From Oscillospiraceae bacterium (lineage in GTDB: Bacteria; Bacillota; Clostridia; Oscillospirales; Oscillospiraceae): a DNA stretch of 42,502 nucleotides. The stretch is from positions 1 to 42,502 of the forward strand of contig WQSH01000008.1 in NCBI GenBank assembly GCA_009787995.1. Direction: 5' to 3'. The position numbers and the translations under genes are program-made. Under the pieces are notes generated by a model that was given only the letters and a program-made list of their open reading frames with translations, ran no database searches and was not told the origin of the DNA. Shown piece after piece: positions 17,739 to 25,074 of the stretch; the stretch's first letter is position 1; each line of letters opens with the position of its first letter.

Positions 17739-18854
17739 CTATGTGCCGACGTGCTCTGTATAGTTTAGAATAATCTGTGCCACTTCCGCCCTCGTCGCAG
17801 TGTTGCGCGGCATCAGCCTGCCGTCCGCAGTGCCCCTGATGATTTGCCACGTTACAGCCCACTGCATGGATTCCAATGCAAAGTGGGAAACGTTGCCCCG
17901 ATCGGGAAATGTGTCAAGCGACGTGTCGAACACAATCATGCTGCGGTTCCTATATGCTGCATAGCGGTGCATTATTGACGCCATTTGTTCCCTCGTAATC
18001 GCCATGTTGGGCCTGAAAGTTCCGTCTTCAAAGCCTGTGACGATACCGTTTATGTTAGCCCAAGTAACTGCATTAAAGTAAAACGCTTCCGGATTTACCA
18101 CATCAGAAAAAGCCCCCCCAAAACCGACCTCGGGCAGGCCGTCAAGCCTGTGCAAAACAGTGACGAACATGCCGCGAGTCATCGCCGCATTGGGCGAGAA
18201 TGTGGTTGGGCCTGTCCCGGCAAATAGGCCGTTTTGAAAAACGAATTCAACAGCGGGGCGAAACCACGCGGTAGACGGCACGTCGACGAAGGGGAGCTGC
18301 TGAGGAGCCGGGGGAGGCAGCTCTGGCGGAGGCGCAGGTGTCTGCGGGGCAAATATTGTGCCACCTAGGTAATGAAAACCATCAACAAGGCCAGTGGCGG
18401 CTGAAAGCGCTGTTACGCCCGCCATTGTATTTTCGGCACAAAAGTAGCGGTGGTTTTGCAGCAAGGTTAATCCTGAAACAGCCTCATTGCCTGTCGCAAC
18501 GTCGATAACAGTGCCATTGCTGACAGTAAGCGATGCTGATCCGGAAAGCAAAACAAAGCTCGCACCAGGGCCCAGCAAAAGTGTCTCGCCTGCCGAAATC
18601 GTCACAGGTGTAAACCTAGGGGCGAAAATGTAACCGGCGACTTCCAAATATATTTCATAAAGCCTAGATAGGGCCTTGCCAGTCGAGGACTCCAACATTT
18701 CTGCGACTTCGGTCCGGAGCGATTCGGCAAACGCACCCTCAAGGTGCCTCCTAGAAATTAGTGGGTCGCCAATCGAACCTGCCGGGGAAGCGGACACTGT
18801 GACCATACCCACCGCCATAAGCAAAACGAGGCAAATAGCAATTAGTCTTTTCAA
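17739..18854 (-). CDS. SLH-domain surface protein
   Basis: Secreted protein predicted to attach to the cell wall. The N-terminal signal peptide ('LIAICLVLLMAVGMVTVSAS') is followed by about 150 residues of unknown, partly beta-rich sequence, a Pro-rich linker (APPPELPPPAPQQLPF) and three S-layer-homology repeats ending at the C-terminus (motifs 'FVDVPSTAWFRPAVEFVFQN', 'FSDVVNPEAFYFNAVTWANI', 'FPDRGNVSHFALESMQWAVT', each followed by an 'R.(E/G)' helix). TTG at 18854 is preferred since GAAAGGAAA lies upstream and it begins a canonical signal peptide; GTG at 18899 would add 15 residues. Its stop abuts the convergent coiled-coil gene with no gap. Confidence 0.85.
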   Translation of the reverse strand: MKRLIAICLVLLMAVGMVTVSASPAGSIGDPLISRRHLEGAFAESLRTEVAEMLESSTGKALSRLYEIYLEVAGYIFAPRFTPVTISAGETLLLGPGASFVLLSGSASLTVSNGTVIDVATGNEAVSGLTLLQNHRYFCAENTMAGVTALSAATGLVDGFHYLGGTIFAPQTPAPPPELPPPAPQQLPFVDVPSTAWFRPAVEFVFQNGLFAGTGPTTFSPNAAMTRGMFVTVLHRLDGLPEVGFGGAFSDVVNPEAFYFNAVTWANINGIVTGFEDGTFRPNMAITREQMASIMHRYAAYRNRSMIVFDTSLDTFPDRGNVSHFALESMQWAVTWQIIRGTADGRLMPRNTATRAEVAQIILNYTEHVGT

Positions 18855-18993
18855 ACGCTCGTATTTCCTTTCGAAAACTGTATCCAGTGCAAAGCGCACG
18901 CACTCACTTAACCAACGTTACCACAAAATGCCCAAAATTTCAACCTCAAATGCTCATGCGCCGTGTCCGGTATGTTTGGCGACGACATGTTTA

Positions 18994-19129
18994 CTATTGA
19001 CACCCCTGCAAACTATCCGCTGATGCCGGTCAATTTACTTCTTTTTTTCGCTAGCACGGGTCTTGTCGCCCTACTTATGCGAAAAAACACAGCAAACCGC
19101 CCGGCACCAGCTACTCTGTGTGTAGCTAT
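18994..19129. repeat. Palindromic hairpin repeat, copy 4 (R4)
   Basis: Left part CACCCCTGCAAACTATCCGC, constant loop CGCTAGCACGGGTCTTGTCG, right arm GCGAAAAAACACAGCAAACC and right end CAGCTACTCTGTGTG. Very close to R2. It occupies the gap between the SLH gene and the next promoter; the rest of 18855-18993 holds nothing recognisable. Confidence 0.75.
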
Positions 19130-19162
19130 TTAGGCGCAAAAAGCGATAAGCTCAAAAAATCC

Positions 19163-19191
19163 TTGACAGATGTGGCTGATTTGCATAAAAT
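19163..19191 (+). promoter_or_regulatory. Promoter of the 19267-20956 gene pair
   Basis: Consensus TTGACA (19163-19168), 17-base spacer, TAAAAT (19186-19191); the start point would be near 19198, about 70 bases before the start codon. Confidence 0.7.
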
Positions 19192-19266
19192 TAGTACGAT
19201 TGAATTTGCGTGCGAATGGGTTGAGTAAGCCACACATTTATTATACCACTCTGGGAGGGTTACGGC

Positions 19267-20274
19267 ATGCCTGACAAACAAAATGAAAATAAATTTATGG
19301 CAATGCTGGAACGTAAGGGCATAGTGCGGAAGGCTGATGTCGAGGATGAACAGGGCGAAGTTGCGCAAAAGGATTCTCAGTCTCGCCCCGAGGCAGACTT
19401 GCGGTCTATATTCGGGGCGCCGGATGTCAGGCCTCAAAATGTAACTCCTGCGCCGCGCCAGCCTGTGCCTGGCATGATGAATCCCAGCATCCCTACACCT
19501 GCCGAAAAGCCCACAGAGAGGCCTGCAGAAAGGCCTTCTGAAAATACTTGGGCGCCGCAGCGCCCGGCCGAGCGCGTCGTGCAGATAGAGAGGCAGGTGG
19601 TTCCTTACGACAGGCTTGAGAGACCGACTCCAGTTGAAGCTGATGACCCTATGCCGGTGGCGACGGCGGAAATCAGACTTAAGCATCCGGTATCGGAGGA
19701 ATACTCAAGGCAGGGCCCACACTATACTGCTGTAGATCCATTTAAAGAGGAGCCCAAAGACATAACGTCCGCTGCAAGCCCTGTGGCGGTAGAGCCTTAT
19801 TCATATGAAAGGCCGGAGCAACAGCCGCAGCAGCCGATGCCGCCTGCTGAAAACATAACCGAGCGGTACTTGGACGTCGACGAACTCTATGAAGCGTTGT
19901 CGCTGCAAACTAAGAGGACAGACACGATTTACCTTATAGAGGAATACACAAAAACGCTCCCAGATTCGCTCCCTGAGGAATCAAGGCGCGATATAGTGGG
20001 AAAAATTGTGTCTGCATCAGGCTTTGACTATGATTTGTTGATGGGCGACGGTGTGTTGCGGGTAAAAAAACTCAAAGAATATGCAGAACGCTTTGCACAG
20101 CACACAGAAGAATATGTCTCTGCGCGCCAGGCAGAGCTTGATGAATTGGATAGGCAAATATTGGCAATTCGCAAGATGATAGAAAACCGCAGGGAGCTTC
20201 ATAAAAAACAGTTTTTTACGATAGAAGCAGAAGCTCAGCGGCTCAAGGAGATACTCACGTTTATTTCAGGGTAG
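19267..20274 (+). CDS. Uncharacterised protein with Pro-rich middle and helical C-terminus
   Basis: Not recognised. No signal peptide or membrane helix. Residues about 30-195 are Pro/Glu/Arg-rich and probably disordered (short repeats such as 'AEKPTERPAERPSE'). Residues about 196-335 look folded and helical: 'RYLDVDELYEALSLQTKRTD' begins the domain and a coiled coil ('AELDELDRQILAIRKMIENR') ends it. GGGAGGG lies seven bases before the ATG, and a consensus promoter is at 19163. It is followed after 58 bases by the membrane protein gene at 20333 on the same strand, so the two are probably co-transcribed. A cytoplasmic scaffold or envelope partner is a guess. Confidence 0.7.
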   Translation: MPDKQNENKFMAMLERKGIVRKADVEDEQGEVAQKDSQSRPEADLRSIFGAPDVRPQNVTPAPRQPVPGMMNPSIPTPAEKPTERPAERPSENTWAPQRPAERVVQIERQVVPYDRLERPTPVEADDPMPVATAEIRLKHPVSEEYSRQGPHYTAVDPFKEEPKDITSAASPVAVEPYSYERPEQQPQQPMPPAENITERYLDVDELYEALSLQTKRTDTIYLIEEYTKTLPDSLPEESRRDIVGKIVSASGFDYDLLMGDGVLRVKKLKEYAERFAQHTEEYVSARQAELDELDRQILAIRKMIENRRELHKKQFFTIEAEAQRLKEILTFISG

Positions 20275-20332
20275 CCGTTGCAATTTAAAATTGCGCATAG
20301 TGCGGTAATGATGGAGAAAAGGAGGGGCTTTT

Positions 20333-20956
20333 TTGAATAGGTACAAGCTGACAGATCGCGGCAAGATTGTGCTCACGATTGTGATAGTGGTTTTGTTGGC
20401 GTTTTTGCCGGCAACCATTCTCTTTTTCTCGGCTAGGTCTATTGAACCCGTCCCCCCCGATTATCAGAGCCCTCAAGAGACAACGGGTTCCCCGCCCTCC
20501 GTCACAGAGAGCCCGCCGCCAGATGGCGGCGGTTTTAGTAATCAGCAGGAGGCTGGCTCACAGTTGCCAAATCACGGCGAGGACGAGGGGCAAGGGGCTT
20601 CGAATGGGCAAAATCCACTGCAATCTTCCGGACAAAGGCAGAGTGTTTTCAATCCTAGCGAGGGAACACTCTCGTTTTATTTTTCCTCTAATATGCAAGC
20701 GCCGCTAGAGGGCGATGTTTCCTTTATGCTAGATGAATTTTTAGGGTTGCCGCAAAACACTCAGGAAAGCACGATAGCGGTAGAAGTGCCCCAAATGCCT
20801 CCAGATGGTTTTGAAGCAGTTGTTGCGGTAATAGCCGACGAATTGACGCAGAGGGGTATTCCGCAAAATCGCGTCGCATATATAACGCGCTCGTCAGAAG
20901 CCGGGGGCGAGCCCTTCGGAATAACGCTGTCATTCATAATCCGCCGCCCGAAATAG
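20333..20956 (+). CDS. Single-pass membrane protein with extracellular domain, unknown function
   Basis: Not recognised. One N-terminal membrane helix ('IVLTIVIVVLLAFLPATILF') after a short basic segment, then a Pro/Ser/Gly-rich linker (about 40-105) and a C-terminal ~95-residue domain starting 'GTLSFYFSSNMQAPLEGDVS'. This domain ends with 'VAYITRSSEAGGEPFGITLS' and could be a small alpha/beta fold exposed outside. TTG at 20333 is the start, with GGAGGGG eight bases upstream. Its stop is six bases from the convergent murF stop, with no clear terminator between. Confidence 0.65.
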   Translation: MNRYKLTDRGKIVLTIVIVVLLAFLPATILFFSARSIEPVPPDYQSPQETTGSPPSVTESPPPDGGGFSNQQEAGSQLPNHGEDEGQGASNGQNPLQSSGQRQSVFNPSEGTLSFYFSSNMQAPLEGDVSFMLDEFLGLPQNTQESTIAVEVPQMPPDGFEAVVAVIADELTQRGIPQNRVAYITRSSEAGGEPFGITLSFIIRRPK

Positions 20957-20962
20957 GGCTGC

Positions 20963-22324
20963 TTACAGTCCTCGCAAAATCGGTAGCAATTCGGCAAATT
21001 TCATGCCATTCGATGCCTTGACCAAAACGGCATCGCTTTTTTTTATGAGCTCCGGCAAAGCTGAGGCTAGCTCAGCCCTATCTGCGAAAAGGCAGGCTTC
21101 GCCAGAACAGGCCGACTTAAACCCCTCAAAAATAAACCTTGCTTCTACGCCACAGCAAATCAAGCTATCCACACCGCACTCCGCAGCGAAAACGCCAATT
21201 TCACGGTGCAGCTCATCCGAACCGGCGCCAAGGTTGAGCATATCCCCCAGAATAGCAACTCGGCGTTCCTTCAGGGTAGACAGGGATGTCAGCGCAGCCT
21301 TGACAGAGTTAGGGTTTGCGTTGTAGCAATCATCGATAAGTGTTATTTTCCCTGTAAATGTCGCATTGGCCCTGCCTCCCACCGGAGCATAGCTGAGCAG
21401 TCCAACTTTGATTTCATCATCGCTCATTCCCAAGAGCCTTCCTACCGCAGCGGCAGCCGGAGCTAGCGCCGCCAGATGGCTGCCATAAGAAGGGATTCGC
21501 ACGGCAAATTGCCCGGTGTCGCTCAAAATGTCGAGCTCCACGGCGTCTGTGCCCTCCGTGCGGATATTTACAGCTCGAAAATCGTTTCGCTCGCCCAAGC
21601 CAAACGCAATTCTCCGCCGCCCGGTGTCAAAGCCCCATAGCAAATCATCGTCGCCGTTCATGACAGCGACACTCTCAGGCTTCATGTATGCAAAGGCTTC
21701 GGTCTTTGCCTTTAGGACACCGTTTAAGTCGCCGAGTTCCTTGAGGTGCGCATATCCGATTTTTGTCATGATAAAAATGTCGGGTCGAACCATCTCGGCA
21801 AGGATGCTCATATCTCCAAAATCGCTGATGCCCATTTCAATGACAGCAGCCTCATGGCTTTCGTCCAGCGCCAGCAAGGTGAGCGGGACGCCAATCTCAT
21901 TATTGAGGTTCTCGTGCGTTTTTAAAACATGAAACTTTGCGCCAAGCGCCGCCGCAACAAGCTCCTTGGCCGTTGTTTTGCCAACGCTGCCTGTGAGGCC
22001 AATAAATGGAATGTCGAAAAGGCTTCTATAATAGGCCCCTATCTTCCTTATTGCTAAGAGCGTTGAGTCAACGATGACATAAGGGCCCTTTGCATCCGGA
22101 ATTTCCTGCTCGGCCAGGCAACAAGTCGCGCCCGCTTCGAATGCGCTGTTGGCAAACGAATGCCCGTCAACTCTTGCGCCTCGAATGCACAAAAAAAGGT
22201 TGCCGGGCTTTACGTCCCGGTTGTCGCGCTCGGCACCTGTGATGCGCACGTTGCGTGCGCTATCTTCGCCAACGAACTCGCCGCCCGCAACCTCGGCAAT
22301 AATTTGCGGCGTCAAATTCTTCAT
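20963..22324 (-). CDS. murF: UDP-N-acetylmuramoyl-tripeptide--D-alanyl-D-alanine ligase
   Basis: Adds D-Ala-D-Ala to UDP-MurNAc-tripeptide using ATP, the last cytoplasmic step of peptidoglycan precursor synthesis. The Mur-ligase order is clear: N-terminal UDP-binding domain ('[20 protein letters not shown]'), central ATPase domain with P-loop [13 protein letters not shown], '[20 protein letters not shown]', then the C-terminal domain with '[16 protein letters not shown]'. Length 453 is normal. ATG at 22324 follows GGAGG by nine bases; the TTG two codons upstream is too close to it. It stands alone, outside any dcw cluster. Confidence 0.95.
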   Translation of the reverse strand: MKNLTPQIIAEVAGGEFVGEDSARNVRITGAERDNRDVKPGNLFLCIRGARVDGHSFANSAFEAGATCCLAEQEIPDAKGPYVIVDSTLLAIRKIGAYYRSLFDIPFIGLTGSVGKTTAKELVAAALGAKFHVLKTHENLNNEIGVPLTLLALDESHEAAVIEMGISDFGDMSILAEMVRPDIFIMTKIGYAHLKELGDLNGVLKAKTEAFAYMKPESVAVMNGDDDLLWGFDTGRRRIAFGLGERNDFRAVNIRTEGTDAVELDILSDTGQFAVRIPSYGSHLAALAPAAAAVGRLLGMSDDEIKVGLLSYAPVGGRANATFTGKITLIDDCYNANPNSVKAALTSLSTLKERRVAILGDMLNLGAGSDELHREIGVFAAECGVDSLICCGVEARFIFEGFKSACSGEACLFADRAELASALPELIKKSDAVLVKASNGMKFAELLPILRGL

Positions 22325-22415
22325 ATTCAAAATCCTCCGTTATGCAAATATTTCTCCAAAACTCACTCATGCCATACCGCAGGCGCGCACCTGCAGGCGC
22401 CCACATTCATCCCAC

Positions 22416-22444
22416 ACTATACACCAAATAAGCGATTAGTTCAA
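22416..22444 (-). promoter_or_regulatory. Likely murF promoter
   Basis: On the minus strand TTGAAC (22444-22439), 17-base spacer, TATAGT (22421-22416), about 85 bases before the murF start. A short GCAGG/CCTGC hairpin lies in the leader near 22380-22395. Confidence 0.5.
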
Positions 22445-22495
22445 CCAGCGAAAACGCCGACAGCAGGGTGGCAAAATATGGAAAATAAAAATATG

Positions 22496-22524
22496 TTGAC
22501 AACTGTGTTCGCCGGGATTATAAT
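22496..22524 (+). promoter_or_regulatory. Consensus promoter of the tRNA pair
   Basis: TTGACA (22496-22501), exactly 17 bases, TATAAT (22519-22524): a full sigma-A consensus, 25 bases before the first tRNA. Confidence 0.88.
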
Positions 22525-22549
22525 ATTCTGTGCTCATCTTTTTTCTGAT

Positions 22550-22626
22550 GGCGGCATAGCTCAGTTGGCTAGAGCACTCGGTTCATACCCGGGGAGTCGC
22601 TGGTTCAAATCCAGTTGCCGCTACCA
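22550..22626 (+). tRNA. tRNA-Met (anticodon CAT)
   Basis: Cloverleaf with acceptor GGCGGCA/TGCCGCT (terminal G-U), D-arm GCTCAGTTGGCTAGAGC, anticodon stem CTCGG/CCGGG with loop TTCATAC, T-arm GCTGGTTCAAATCCAGT and encoded CCA. The acceptor is paired at position 1-72, so it is not initiator-like; tRNA-Ile2 read after lysidine modification cannot be ruled out. Confidence 0.93.
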
Positions 22627-22627
22627 A

Positions 22628-22647
22628 GGGGCGGCGATTCCCGCCCC
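22628..22647 (+). other. Short GC hairpin between tRNAs
   Basis: GGGGCGG (22628-22634) and CCGCCCC (22641-22647) pair in the 28-base spacer between the two tRNAs; perhaps a processing signal. Confidence 0.5.
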
Positions 22648-22654
22648 CAAACAA

Positions 22655-22729
22655 GGCCCGTTGGTCAAGCGGTTAAGACTCCGGCCTTTCACGCCGGCAA
22701 CACGAGTTCGAGTCTCGTACGGGTCACCA
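22655..22729 (+). tRNA. tRNA-Glu (anticodon TTC)
   Basis: Acceptor GGCCCGT/ACGGGTC, anticodon stem CCGGC/GCCGG with loop CTTTCAC (anticodon TTC), T-arm ACGAGTTCGAGTCTCGT and encoded CCA. Co-transcribed with the preceding tRNA. Confidence 0.95.
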
Positions 22730-22735
22730 AAGCAT

Positions 22736-22780
22736 GATAATCCAAACCTCGCACCGATAGGTGAAGGGTTTGGATTTATC
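22736..22780 (+). terminator. Hairpin terminator after the tRNA pair
   Basis: GATAATCCAAACC and GGTTTGGATTTATC form a 12-13-bp stem with one bulge. The T-tract is weak (TTTATCGTATTTATC), so it is a moderate terminator call. Confidence 0.5.
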
Positions 22781-22849
22781 GTATTTATCGCATGTTTTAA
22801 TGAAGGCATGCAAAATGTACAAATTTGCCTTTTATTCCTCACTTGTTCA

Positions 22850-22858
22850 TGCTATAAT
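22850..22858 (+). promoter_or_regulatory. Extended -10 promoter of the chemoreceptor gene
   Basis: TGCTATAAT is a perfect extended -10 element; no matching -35 at normal spacing. The start codon at 22907 lies 49 bases further on. Confidence 0.6.
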
Positions 22859-22906
22859 GACCAGACATGCGCACAGACTAGATTTAATAGGAGGACAATA
22901 ATTAAC

Positions 22907-24973
22907 ATGTTAAACAGCATAAGAAAGAAAATACTCATCCCTGTGTGTACTATCCTGATTTTGCTTGTAGCGGCACTAGTTGTGTATTCAGCTATAAGCT
23001 CGCATAATCTCGTCGACCAGCTTCGAGAGCAGCGCCTCGCCACCGCTGCGCAAACGACGAGTTCTTATCTTGGCAGCTTGCATGAGCGAAATCGGATACT
23101 CTCGCGTTCGCTTGCGGAAAATCGAGTGGTATTAGAGCATTTGCAGGCATGGAACGCAGGGATAGCTATGGAAGAATCAAGATTGACGCTCATCGATTAC
23201 ATAAACTCGATAAAGCCCGACTTAGCCTTTGATGCCGCCGTCATTGTCGGCATCGACCAAACCGTCATGCTGCGTACCCACGAACCCCGGTATGGCGATT
23301 CGGTAGCCGATGTGCCCATTTTTCAAAGCGGTTTTCGCGGCGAGTCCTCACTTAACTTCTCTTCGACACCGGTGCTCCCTATGGGTATGTCTGCGCTCAC
23401 CCCCATATGGTATGATGGCGTTGTAATTGGCACAATGTCGGTGAATATCTTTATGTCCACCAATGAATTTGTCGACAGCTTTGCCGATGCGGTAAATGCG
23501 GAGATTACCATTTTTGCGGGCGATGAGAGAGCGGCCACAACGCTTTTGGACGATAGAGGGCAGAGAATCATCGGCACCTATGCGCCTGAGCATGTCGCAG
23601 AGAGGGTTTTAGGTCAAAACACTTACTACCTGGGCGAAGCAACCTTGCAGGGCATTCGGTACAGCACCTATTACTTCCCGCTTCACGGCTGGGATGGCAA
23701 TCCAGTGGGCATGTTTTTTGCAGGCTTTAACGAAGAGGACACACTATCCGCATTAAACAACTCGACAATGCTGCTGATTGCATTGGGCATTGCAGGGCTT
23801 GTTATAGCCGCTCTTGTCACTTTGGTCATCTCAGGAAAGATTAGTAAGCCTATGACGACGCTGAGTTCTCTTATGGAACTGGCCGCAATAAACGGCGACA
23901 TTGTCATAAGCGCAGAAGAAGAGGCGGTTTTTTCGCACTTTAAGGCTGCCCGCGACGAAACCGGGGAGTTGTTTGGCTCCATATATGACTTTTTTGTGAA
24001 CCTGAACGTCGTCAACAGGGACCTTGGGGAAGTCGCCAACGGTAATCTTGACCTTGAAATTACTGTGCGAGGCGAAAAAGACACACTTGCTACATCGCTT
24101 CAAAAAGTGGTGGCTAATCTTAACGACATGTTTGGAGACATCCACACTGCTACGCGACAGGTCGCCACAGGTTCAAAGCAGATTGCTGACGGCGCTCAGA
24201 CGCTGGCGCAGGGCAGTACAGAGCAAGCCTCGTCTGTGCAGCAGCTTTCATCCTCCATTTCTGAAATCTCAAGAAAAACGAAAGACAACGCAAGCATGGC
24301 AGGGCGCGCAGCGGTGCTTGCGTCCGATATAAAAGAAAGCGCCGAAAAAGGCAGCCGCCAAATGAGCGAGATGATGACCGCCGTAAAGGACATCAATGTC
24401 TCAAGCCAGAACATAAGCAAAGTCATCAAATCGATAGACGATATTGCGTTCCAGACAAATATACTTGCGCTCAACGCCGCTGTCGAAGCAGCCAGAGCCG
24501 GGCAGCACGGCAAGGGCTTTGCTGTCGTGGCCGAGGAGGTTCGAAACCTCGCCGCAAAGAGCGCTGAGGCAGCCAAGGACACCGAGAGCCTTATTGCTGA
24601 TTCAATAGAAAAGGCGGAGCTTGGCTCCCGCATTGCCAACGATACCTCCGTAAGCTTTGGCGAAATAGTGTCAGGTATTGGTGAGAGCACTCAGCTTATA
24701 AACGAAATGGCCAAGTCCTCCGAAGAGCAGTCTGCTGGCATTGAGCACATAAACACAGGCATAGACCAGGTGGCTCACGTAGTTCAGCAGAACAGCGCCA
24801 CGGCGGAGCAAAGCGCCGCAGCTTCACAAGAGATGAGCGGACAATCCACCATGCTTGAGAGTTTGATTTCACGCTTCAAGCTGAAAAATTCTAATCAGCT
24901 TGGGCGCTTGCCTGCGCAAAGGCTCTCATCCCCCACTAAAAGCGCCCTTCCCAGGACATTCGGTAAATATTAA
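22907..24973 (+). CDS. Methyl-accepting chemotaxis protein
   Basis: Transmembrane chemoreceptor passing a ligand signal to CheA/CheW. Helix 1 near residues 9-32 ('[20 protein letters not shown]'), a ~250-residue extracellular Cache-like domain, helix 2 ('[20 protein letters not shown]'), a HAMP region, then the cytoplasmic signalling domain with the conserved hairpin tip '[20 protein letters not shown]' and '[15 protein letters not shown]'. No CheB/CheR pentapeptide is seen at the C-terminus. ATG at 22907 has AGGAGG upstream; the open frame continues upstream to 22160 but runs through both tRNAs and part of murF, so that extension is not coding. No che or flagellar genes are nearby, so it is an orphan receptor. 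Confidence 0.93.
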   Translation: MLNSIRKKILIPVCTILILLVAALVVYSAISSHNLVDQLREQRLATAAQTTSSYLGSLHERNRILSRSLAENRVVLEHLQAWNAGIAMEESRLTLIDYINSIKPDLAFDAAVIVGIDQTVMLRTHEPRYGDSVADVPIFQSGFRGESSLNFSSTPVLPMGMSALTPIWYDGVVIGTMSVNIFMSTNEFVDSFADAVNAEITIFAGDERAATTLLDDRGQRIIGTYAPEHVAERVLGQNTYYLGEATLQGIRYSTYYFPLHGWDGNPVGMFFAGFNEEDTLSALNNSTMLLIALGIAGLVIAALVTLVISGKISKPMTTLSSLMELAAINGDIVISAEEEAVFSHFKAARDETGELFGSIYDFFVNLNVVNRDLGEVANGNLDLEITVRGEKDTLATSLQKVVANLNDMFGDIHTATRQVATGSKQIADGAQTLAQGSTEQASSVQQLSSSISEISRKTKDNASMAGRAAVLASDIKESAEKGSRQMSEMMTAVKDINVSSQNISKVIKSIDDIAFQTNILALNAAVEAARAGQHGKGFAVVAEEVRNLAAKSAEAAKDTESLIADSIEKAELGSRIANDTSVSFGEIVSGIGESTQLINEMAKSSEEQSAGIEHINTGIDQVAHVVQQNSATAEQSAAASQEMSGQSTMLESLISRFKLKNSNQLGRLPAQRLSSPTKSALPRTFGKY

Positions 24974-24990
24974 ATCCGAAAACAAGCTAT

Positions 24991-25040
24991 AAAAAACAGC
25001 ATACCTTTTGGCAGCTCGGCCGAGGGGTATGCTGTTTGAT
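24991..25040 (-). terminator. Terminator of operon 2, possibly bidirectional
   Basis: AACAGCATACC (24995-25005) and GGTATGCTGTT (25026-25036) form an 11-bp stem. On the minus strand it is followed by TTTTTT (24996-24991), ideal for ending the operon-2 transcript; on plus it may also stop the chemoreceptor transcript. Confidence 0.8.
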
Positions 25041-25074
25041 TGTTGCTTGATAATATTTGGGTAGGGCGATGGCG

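Noticed and set aside
22160-22906. Upstream extension of the chemoreceptor reading frame (would give 937 residues)
   Set aside because: It runs antisense through murF and across two complete tRNAs; AGGAGG and an extended -10 promoter place the start at 22907.
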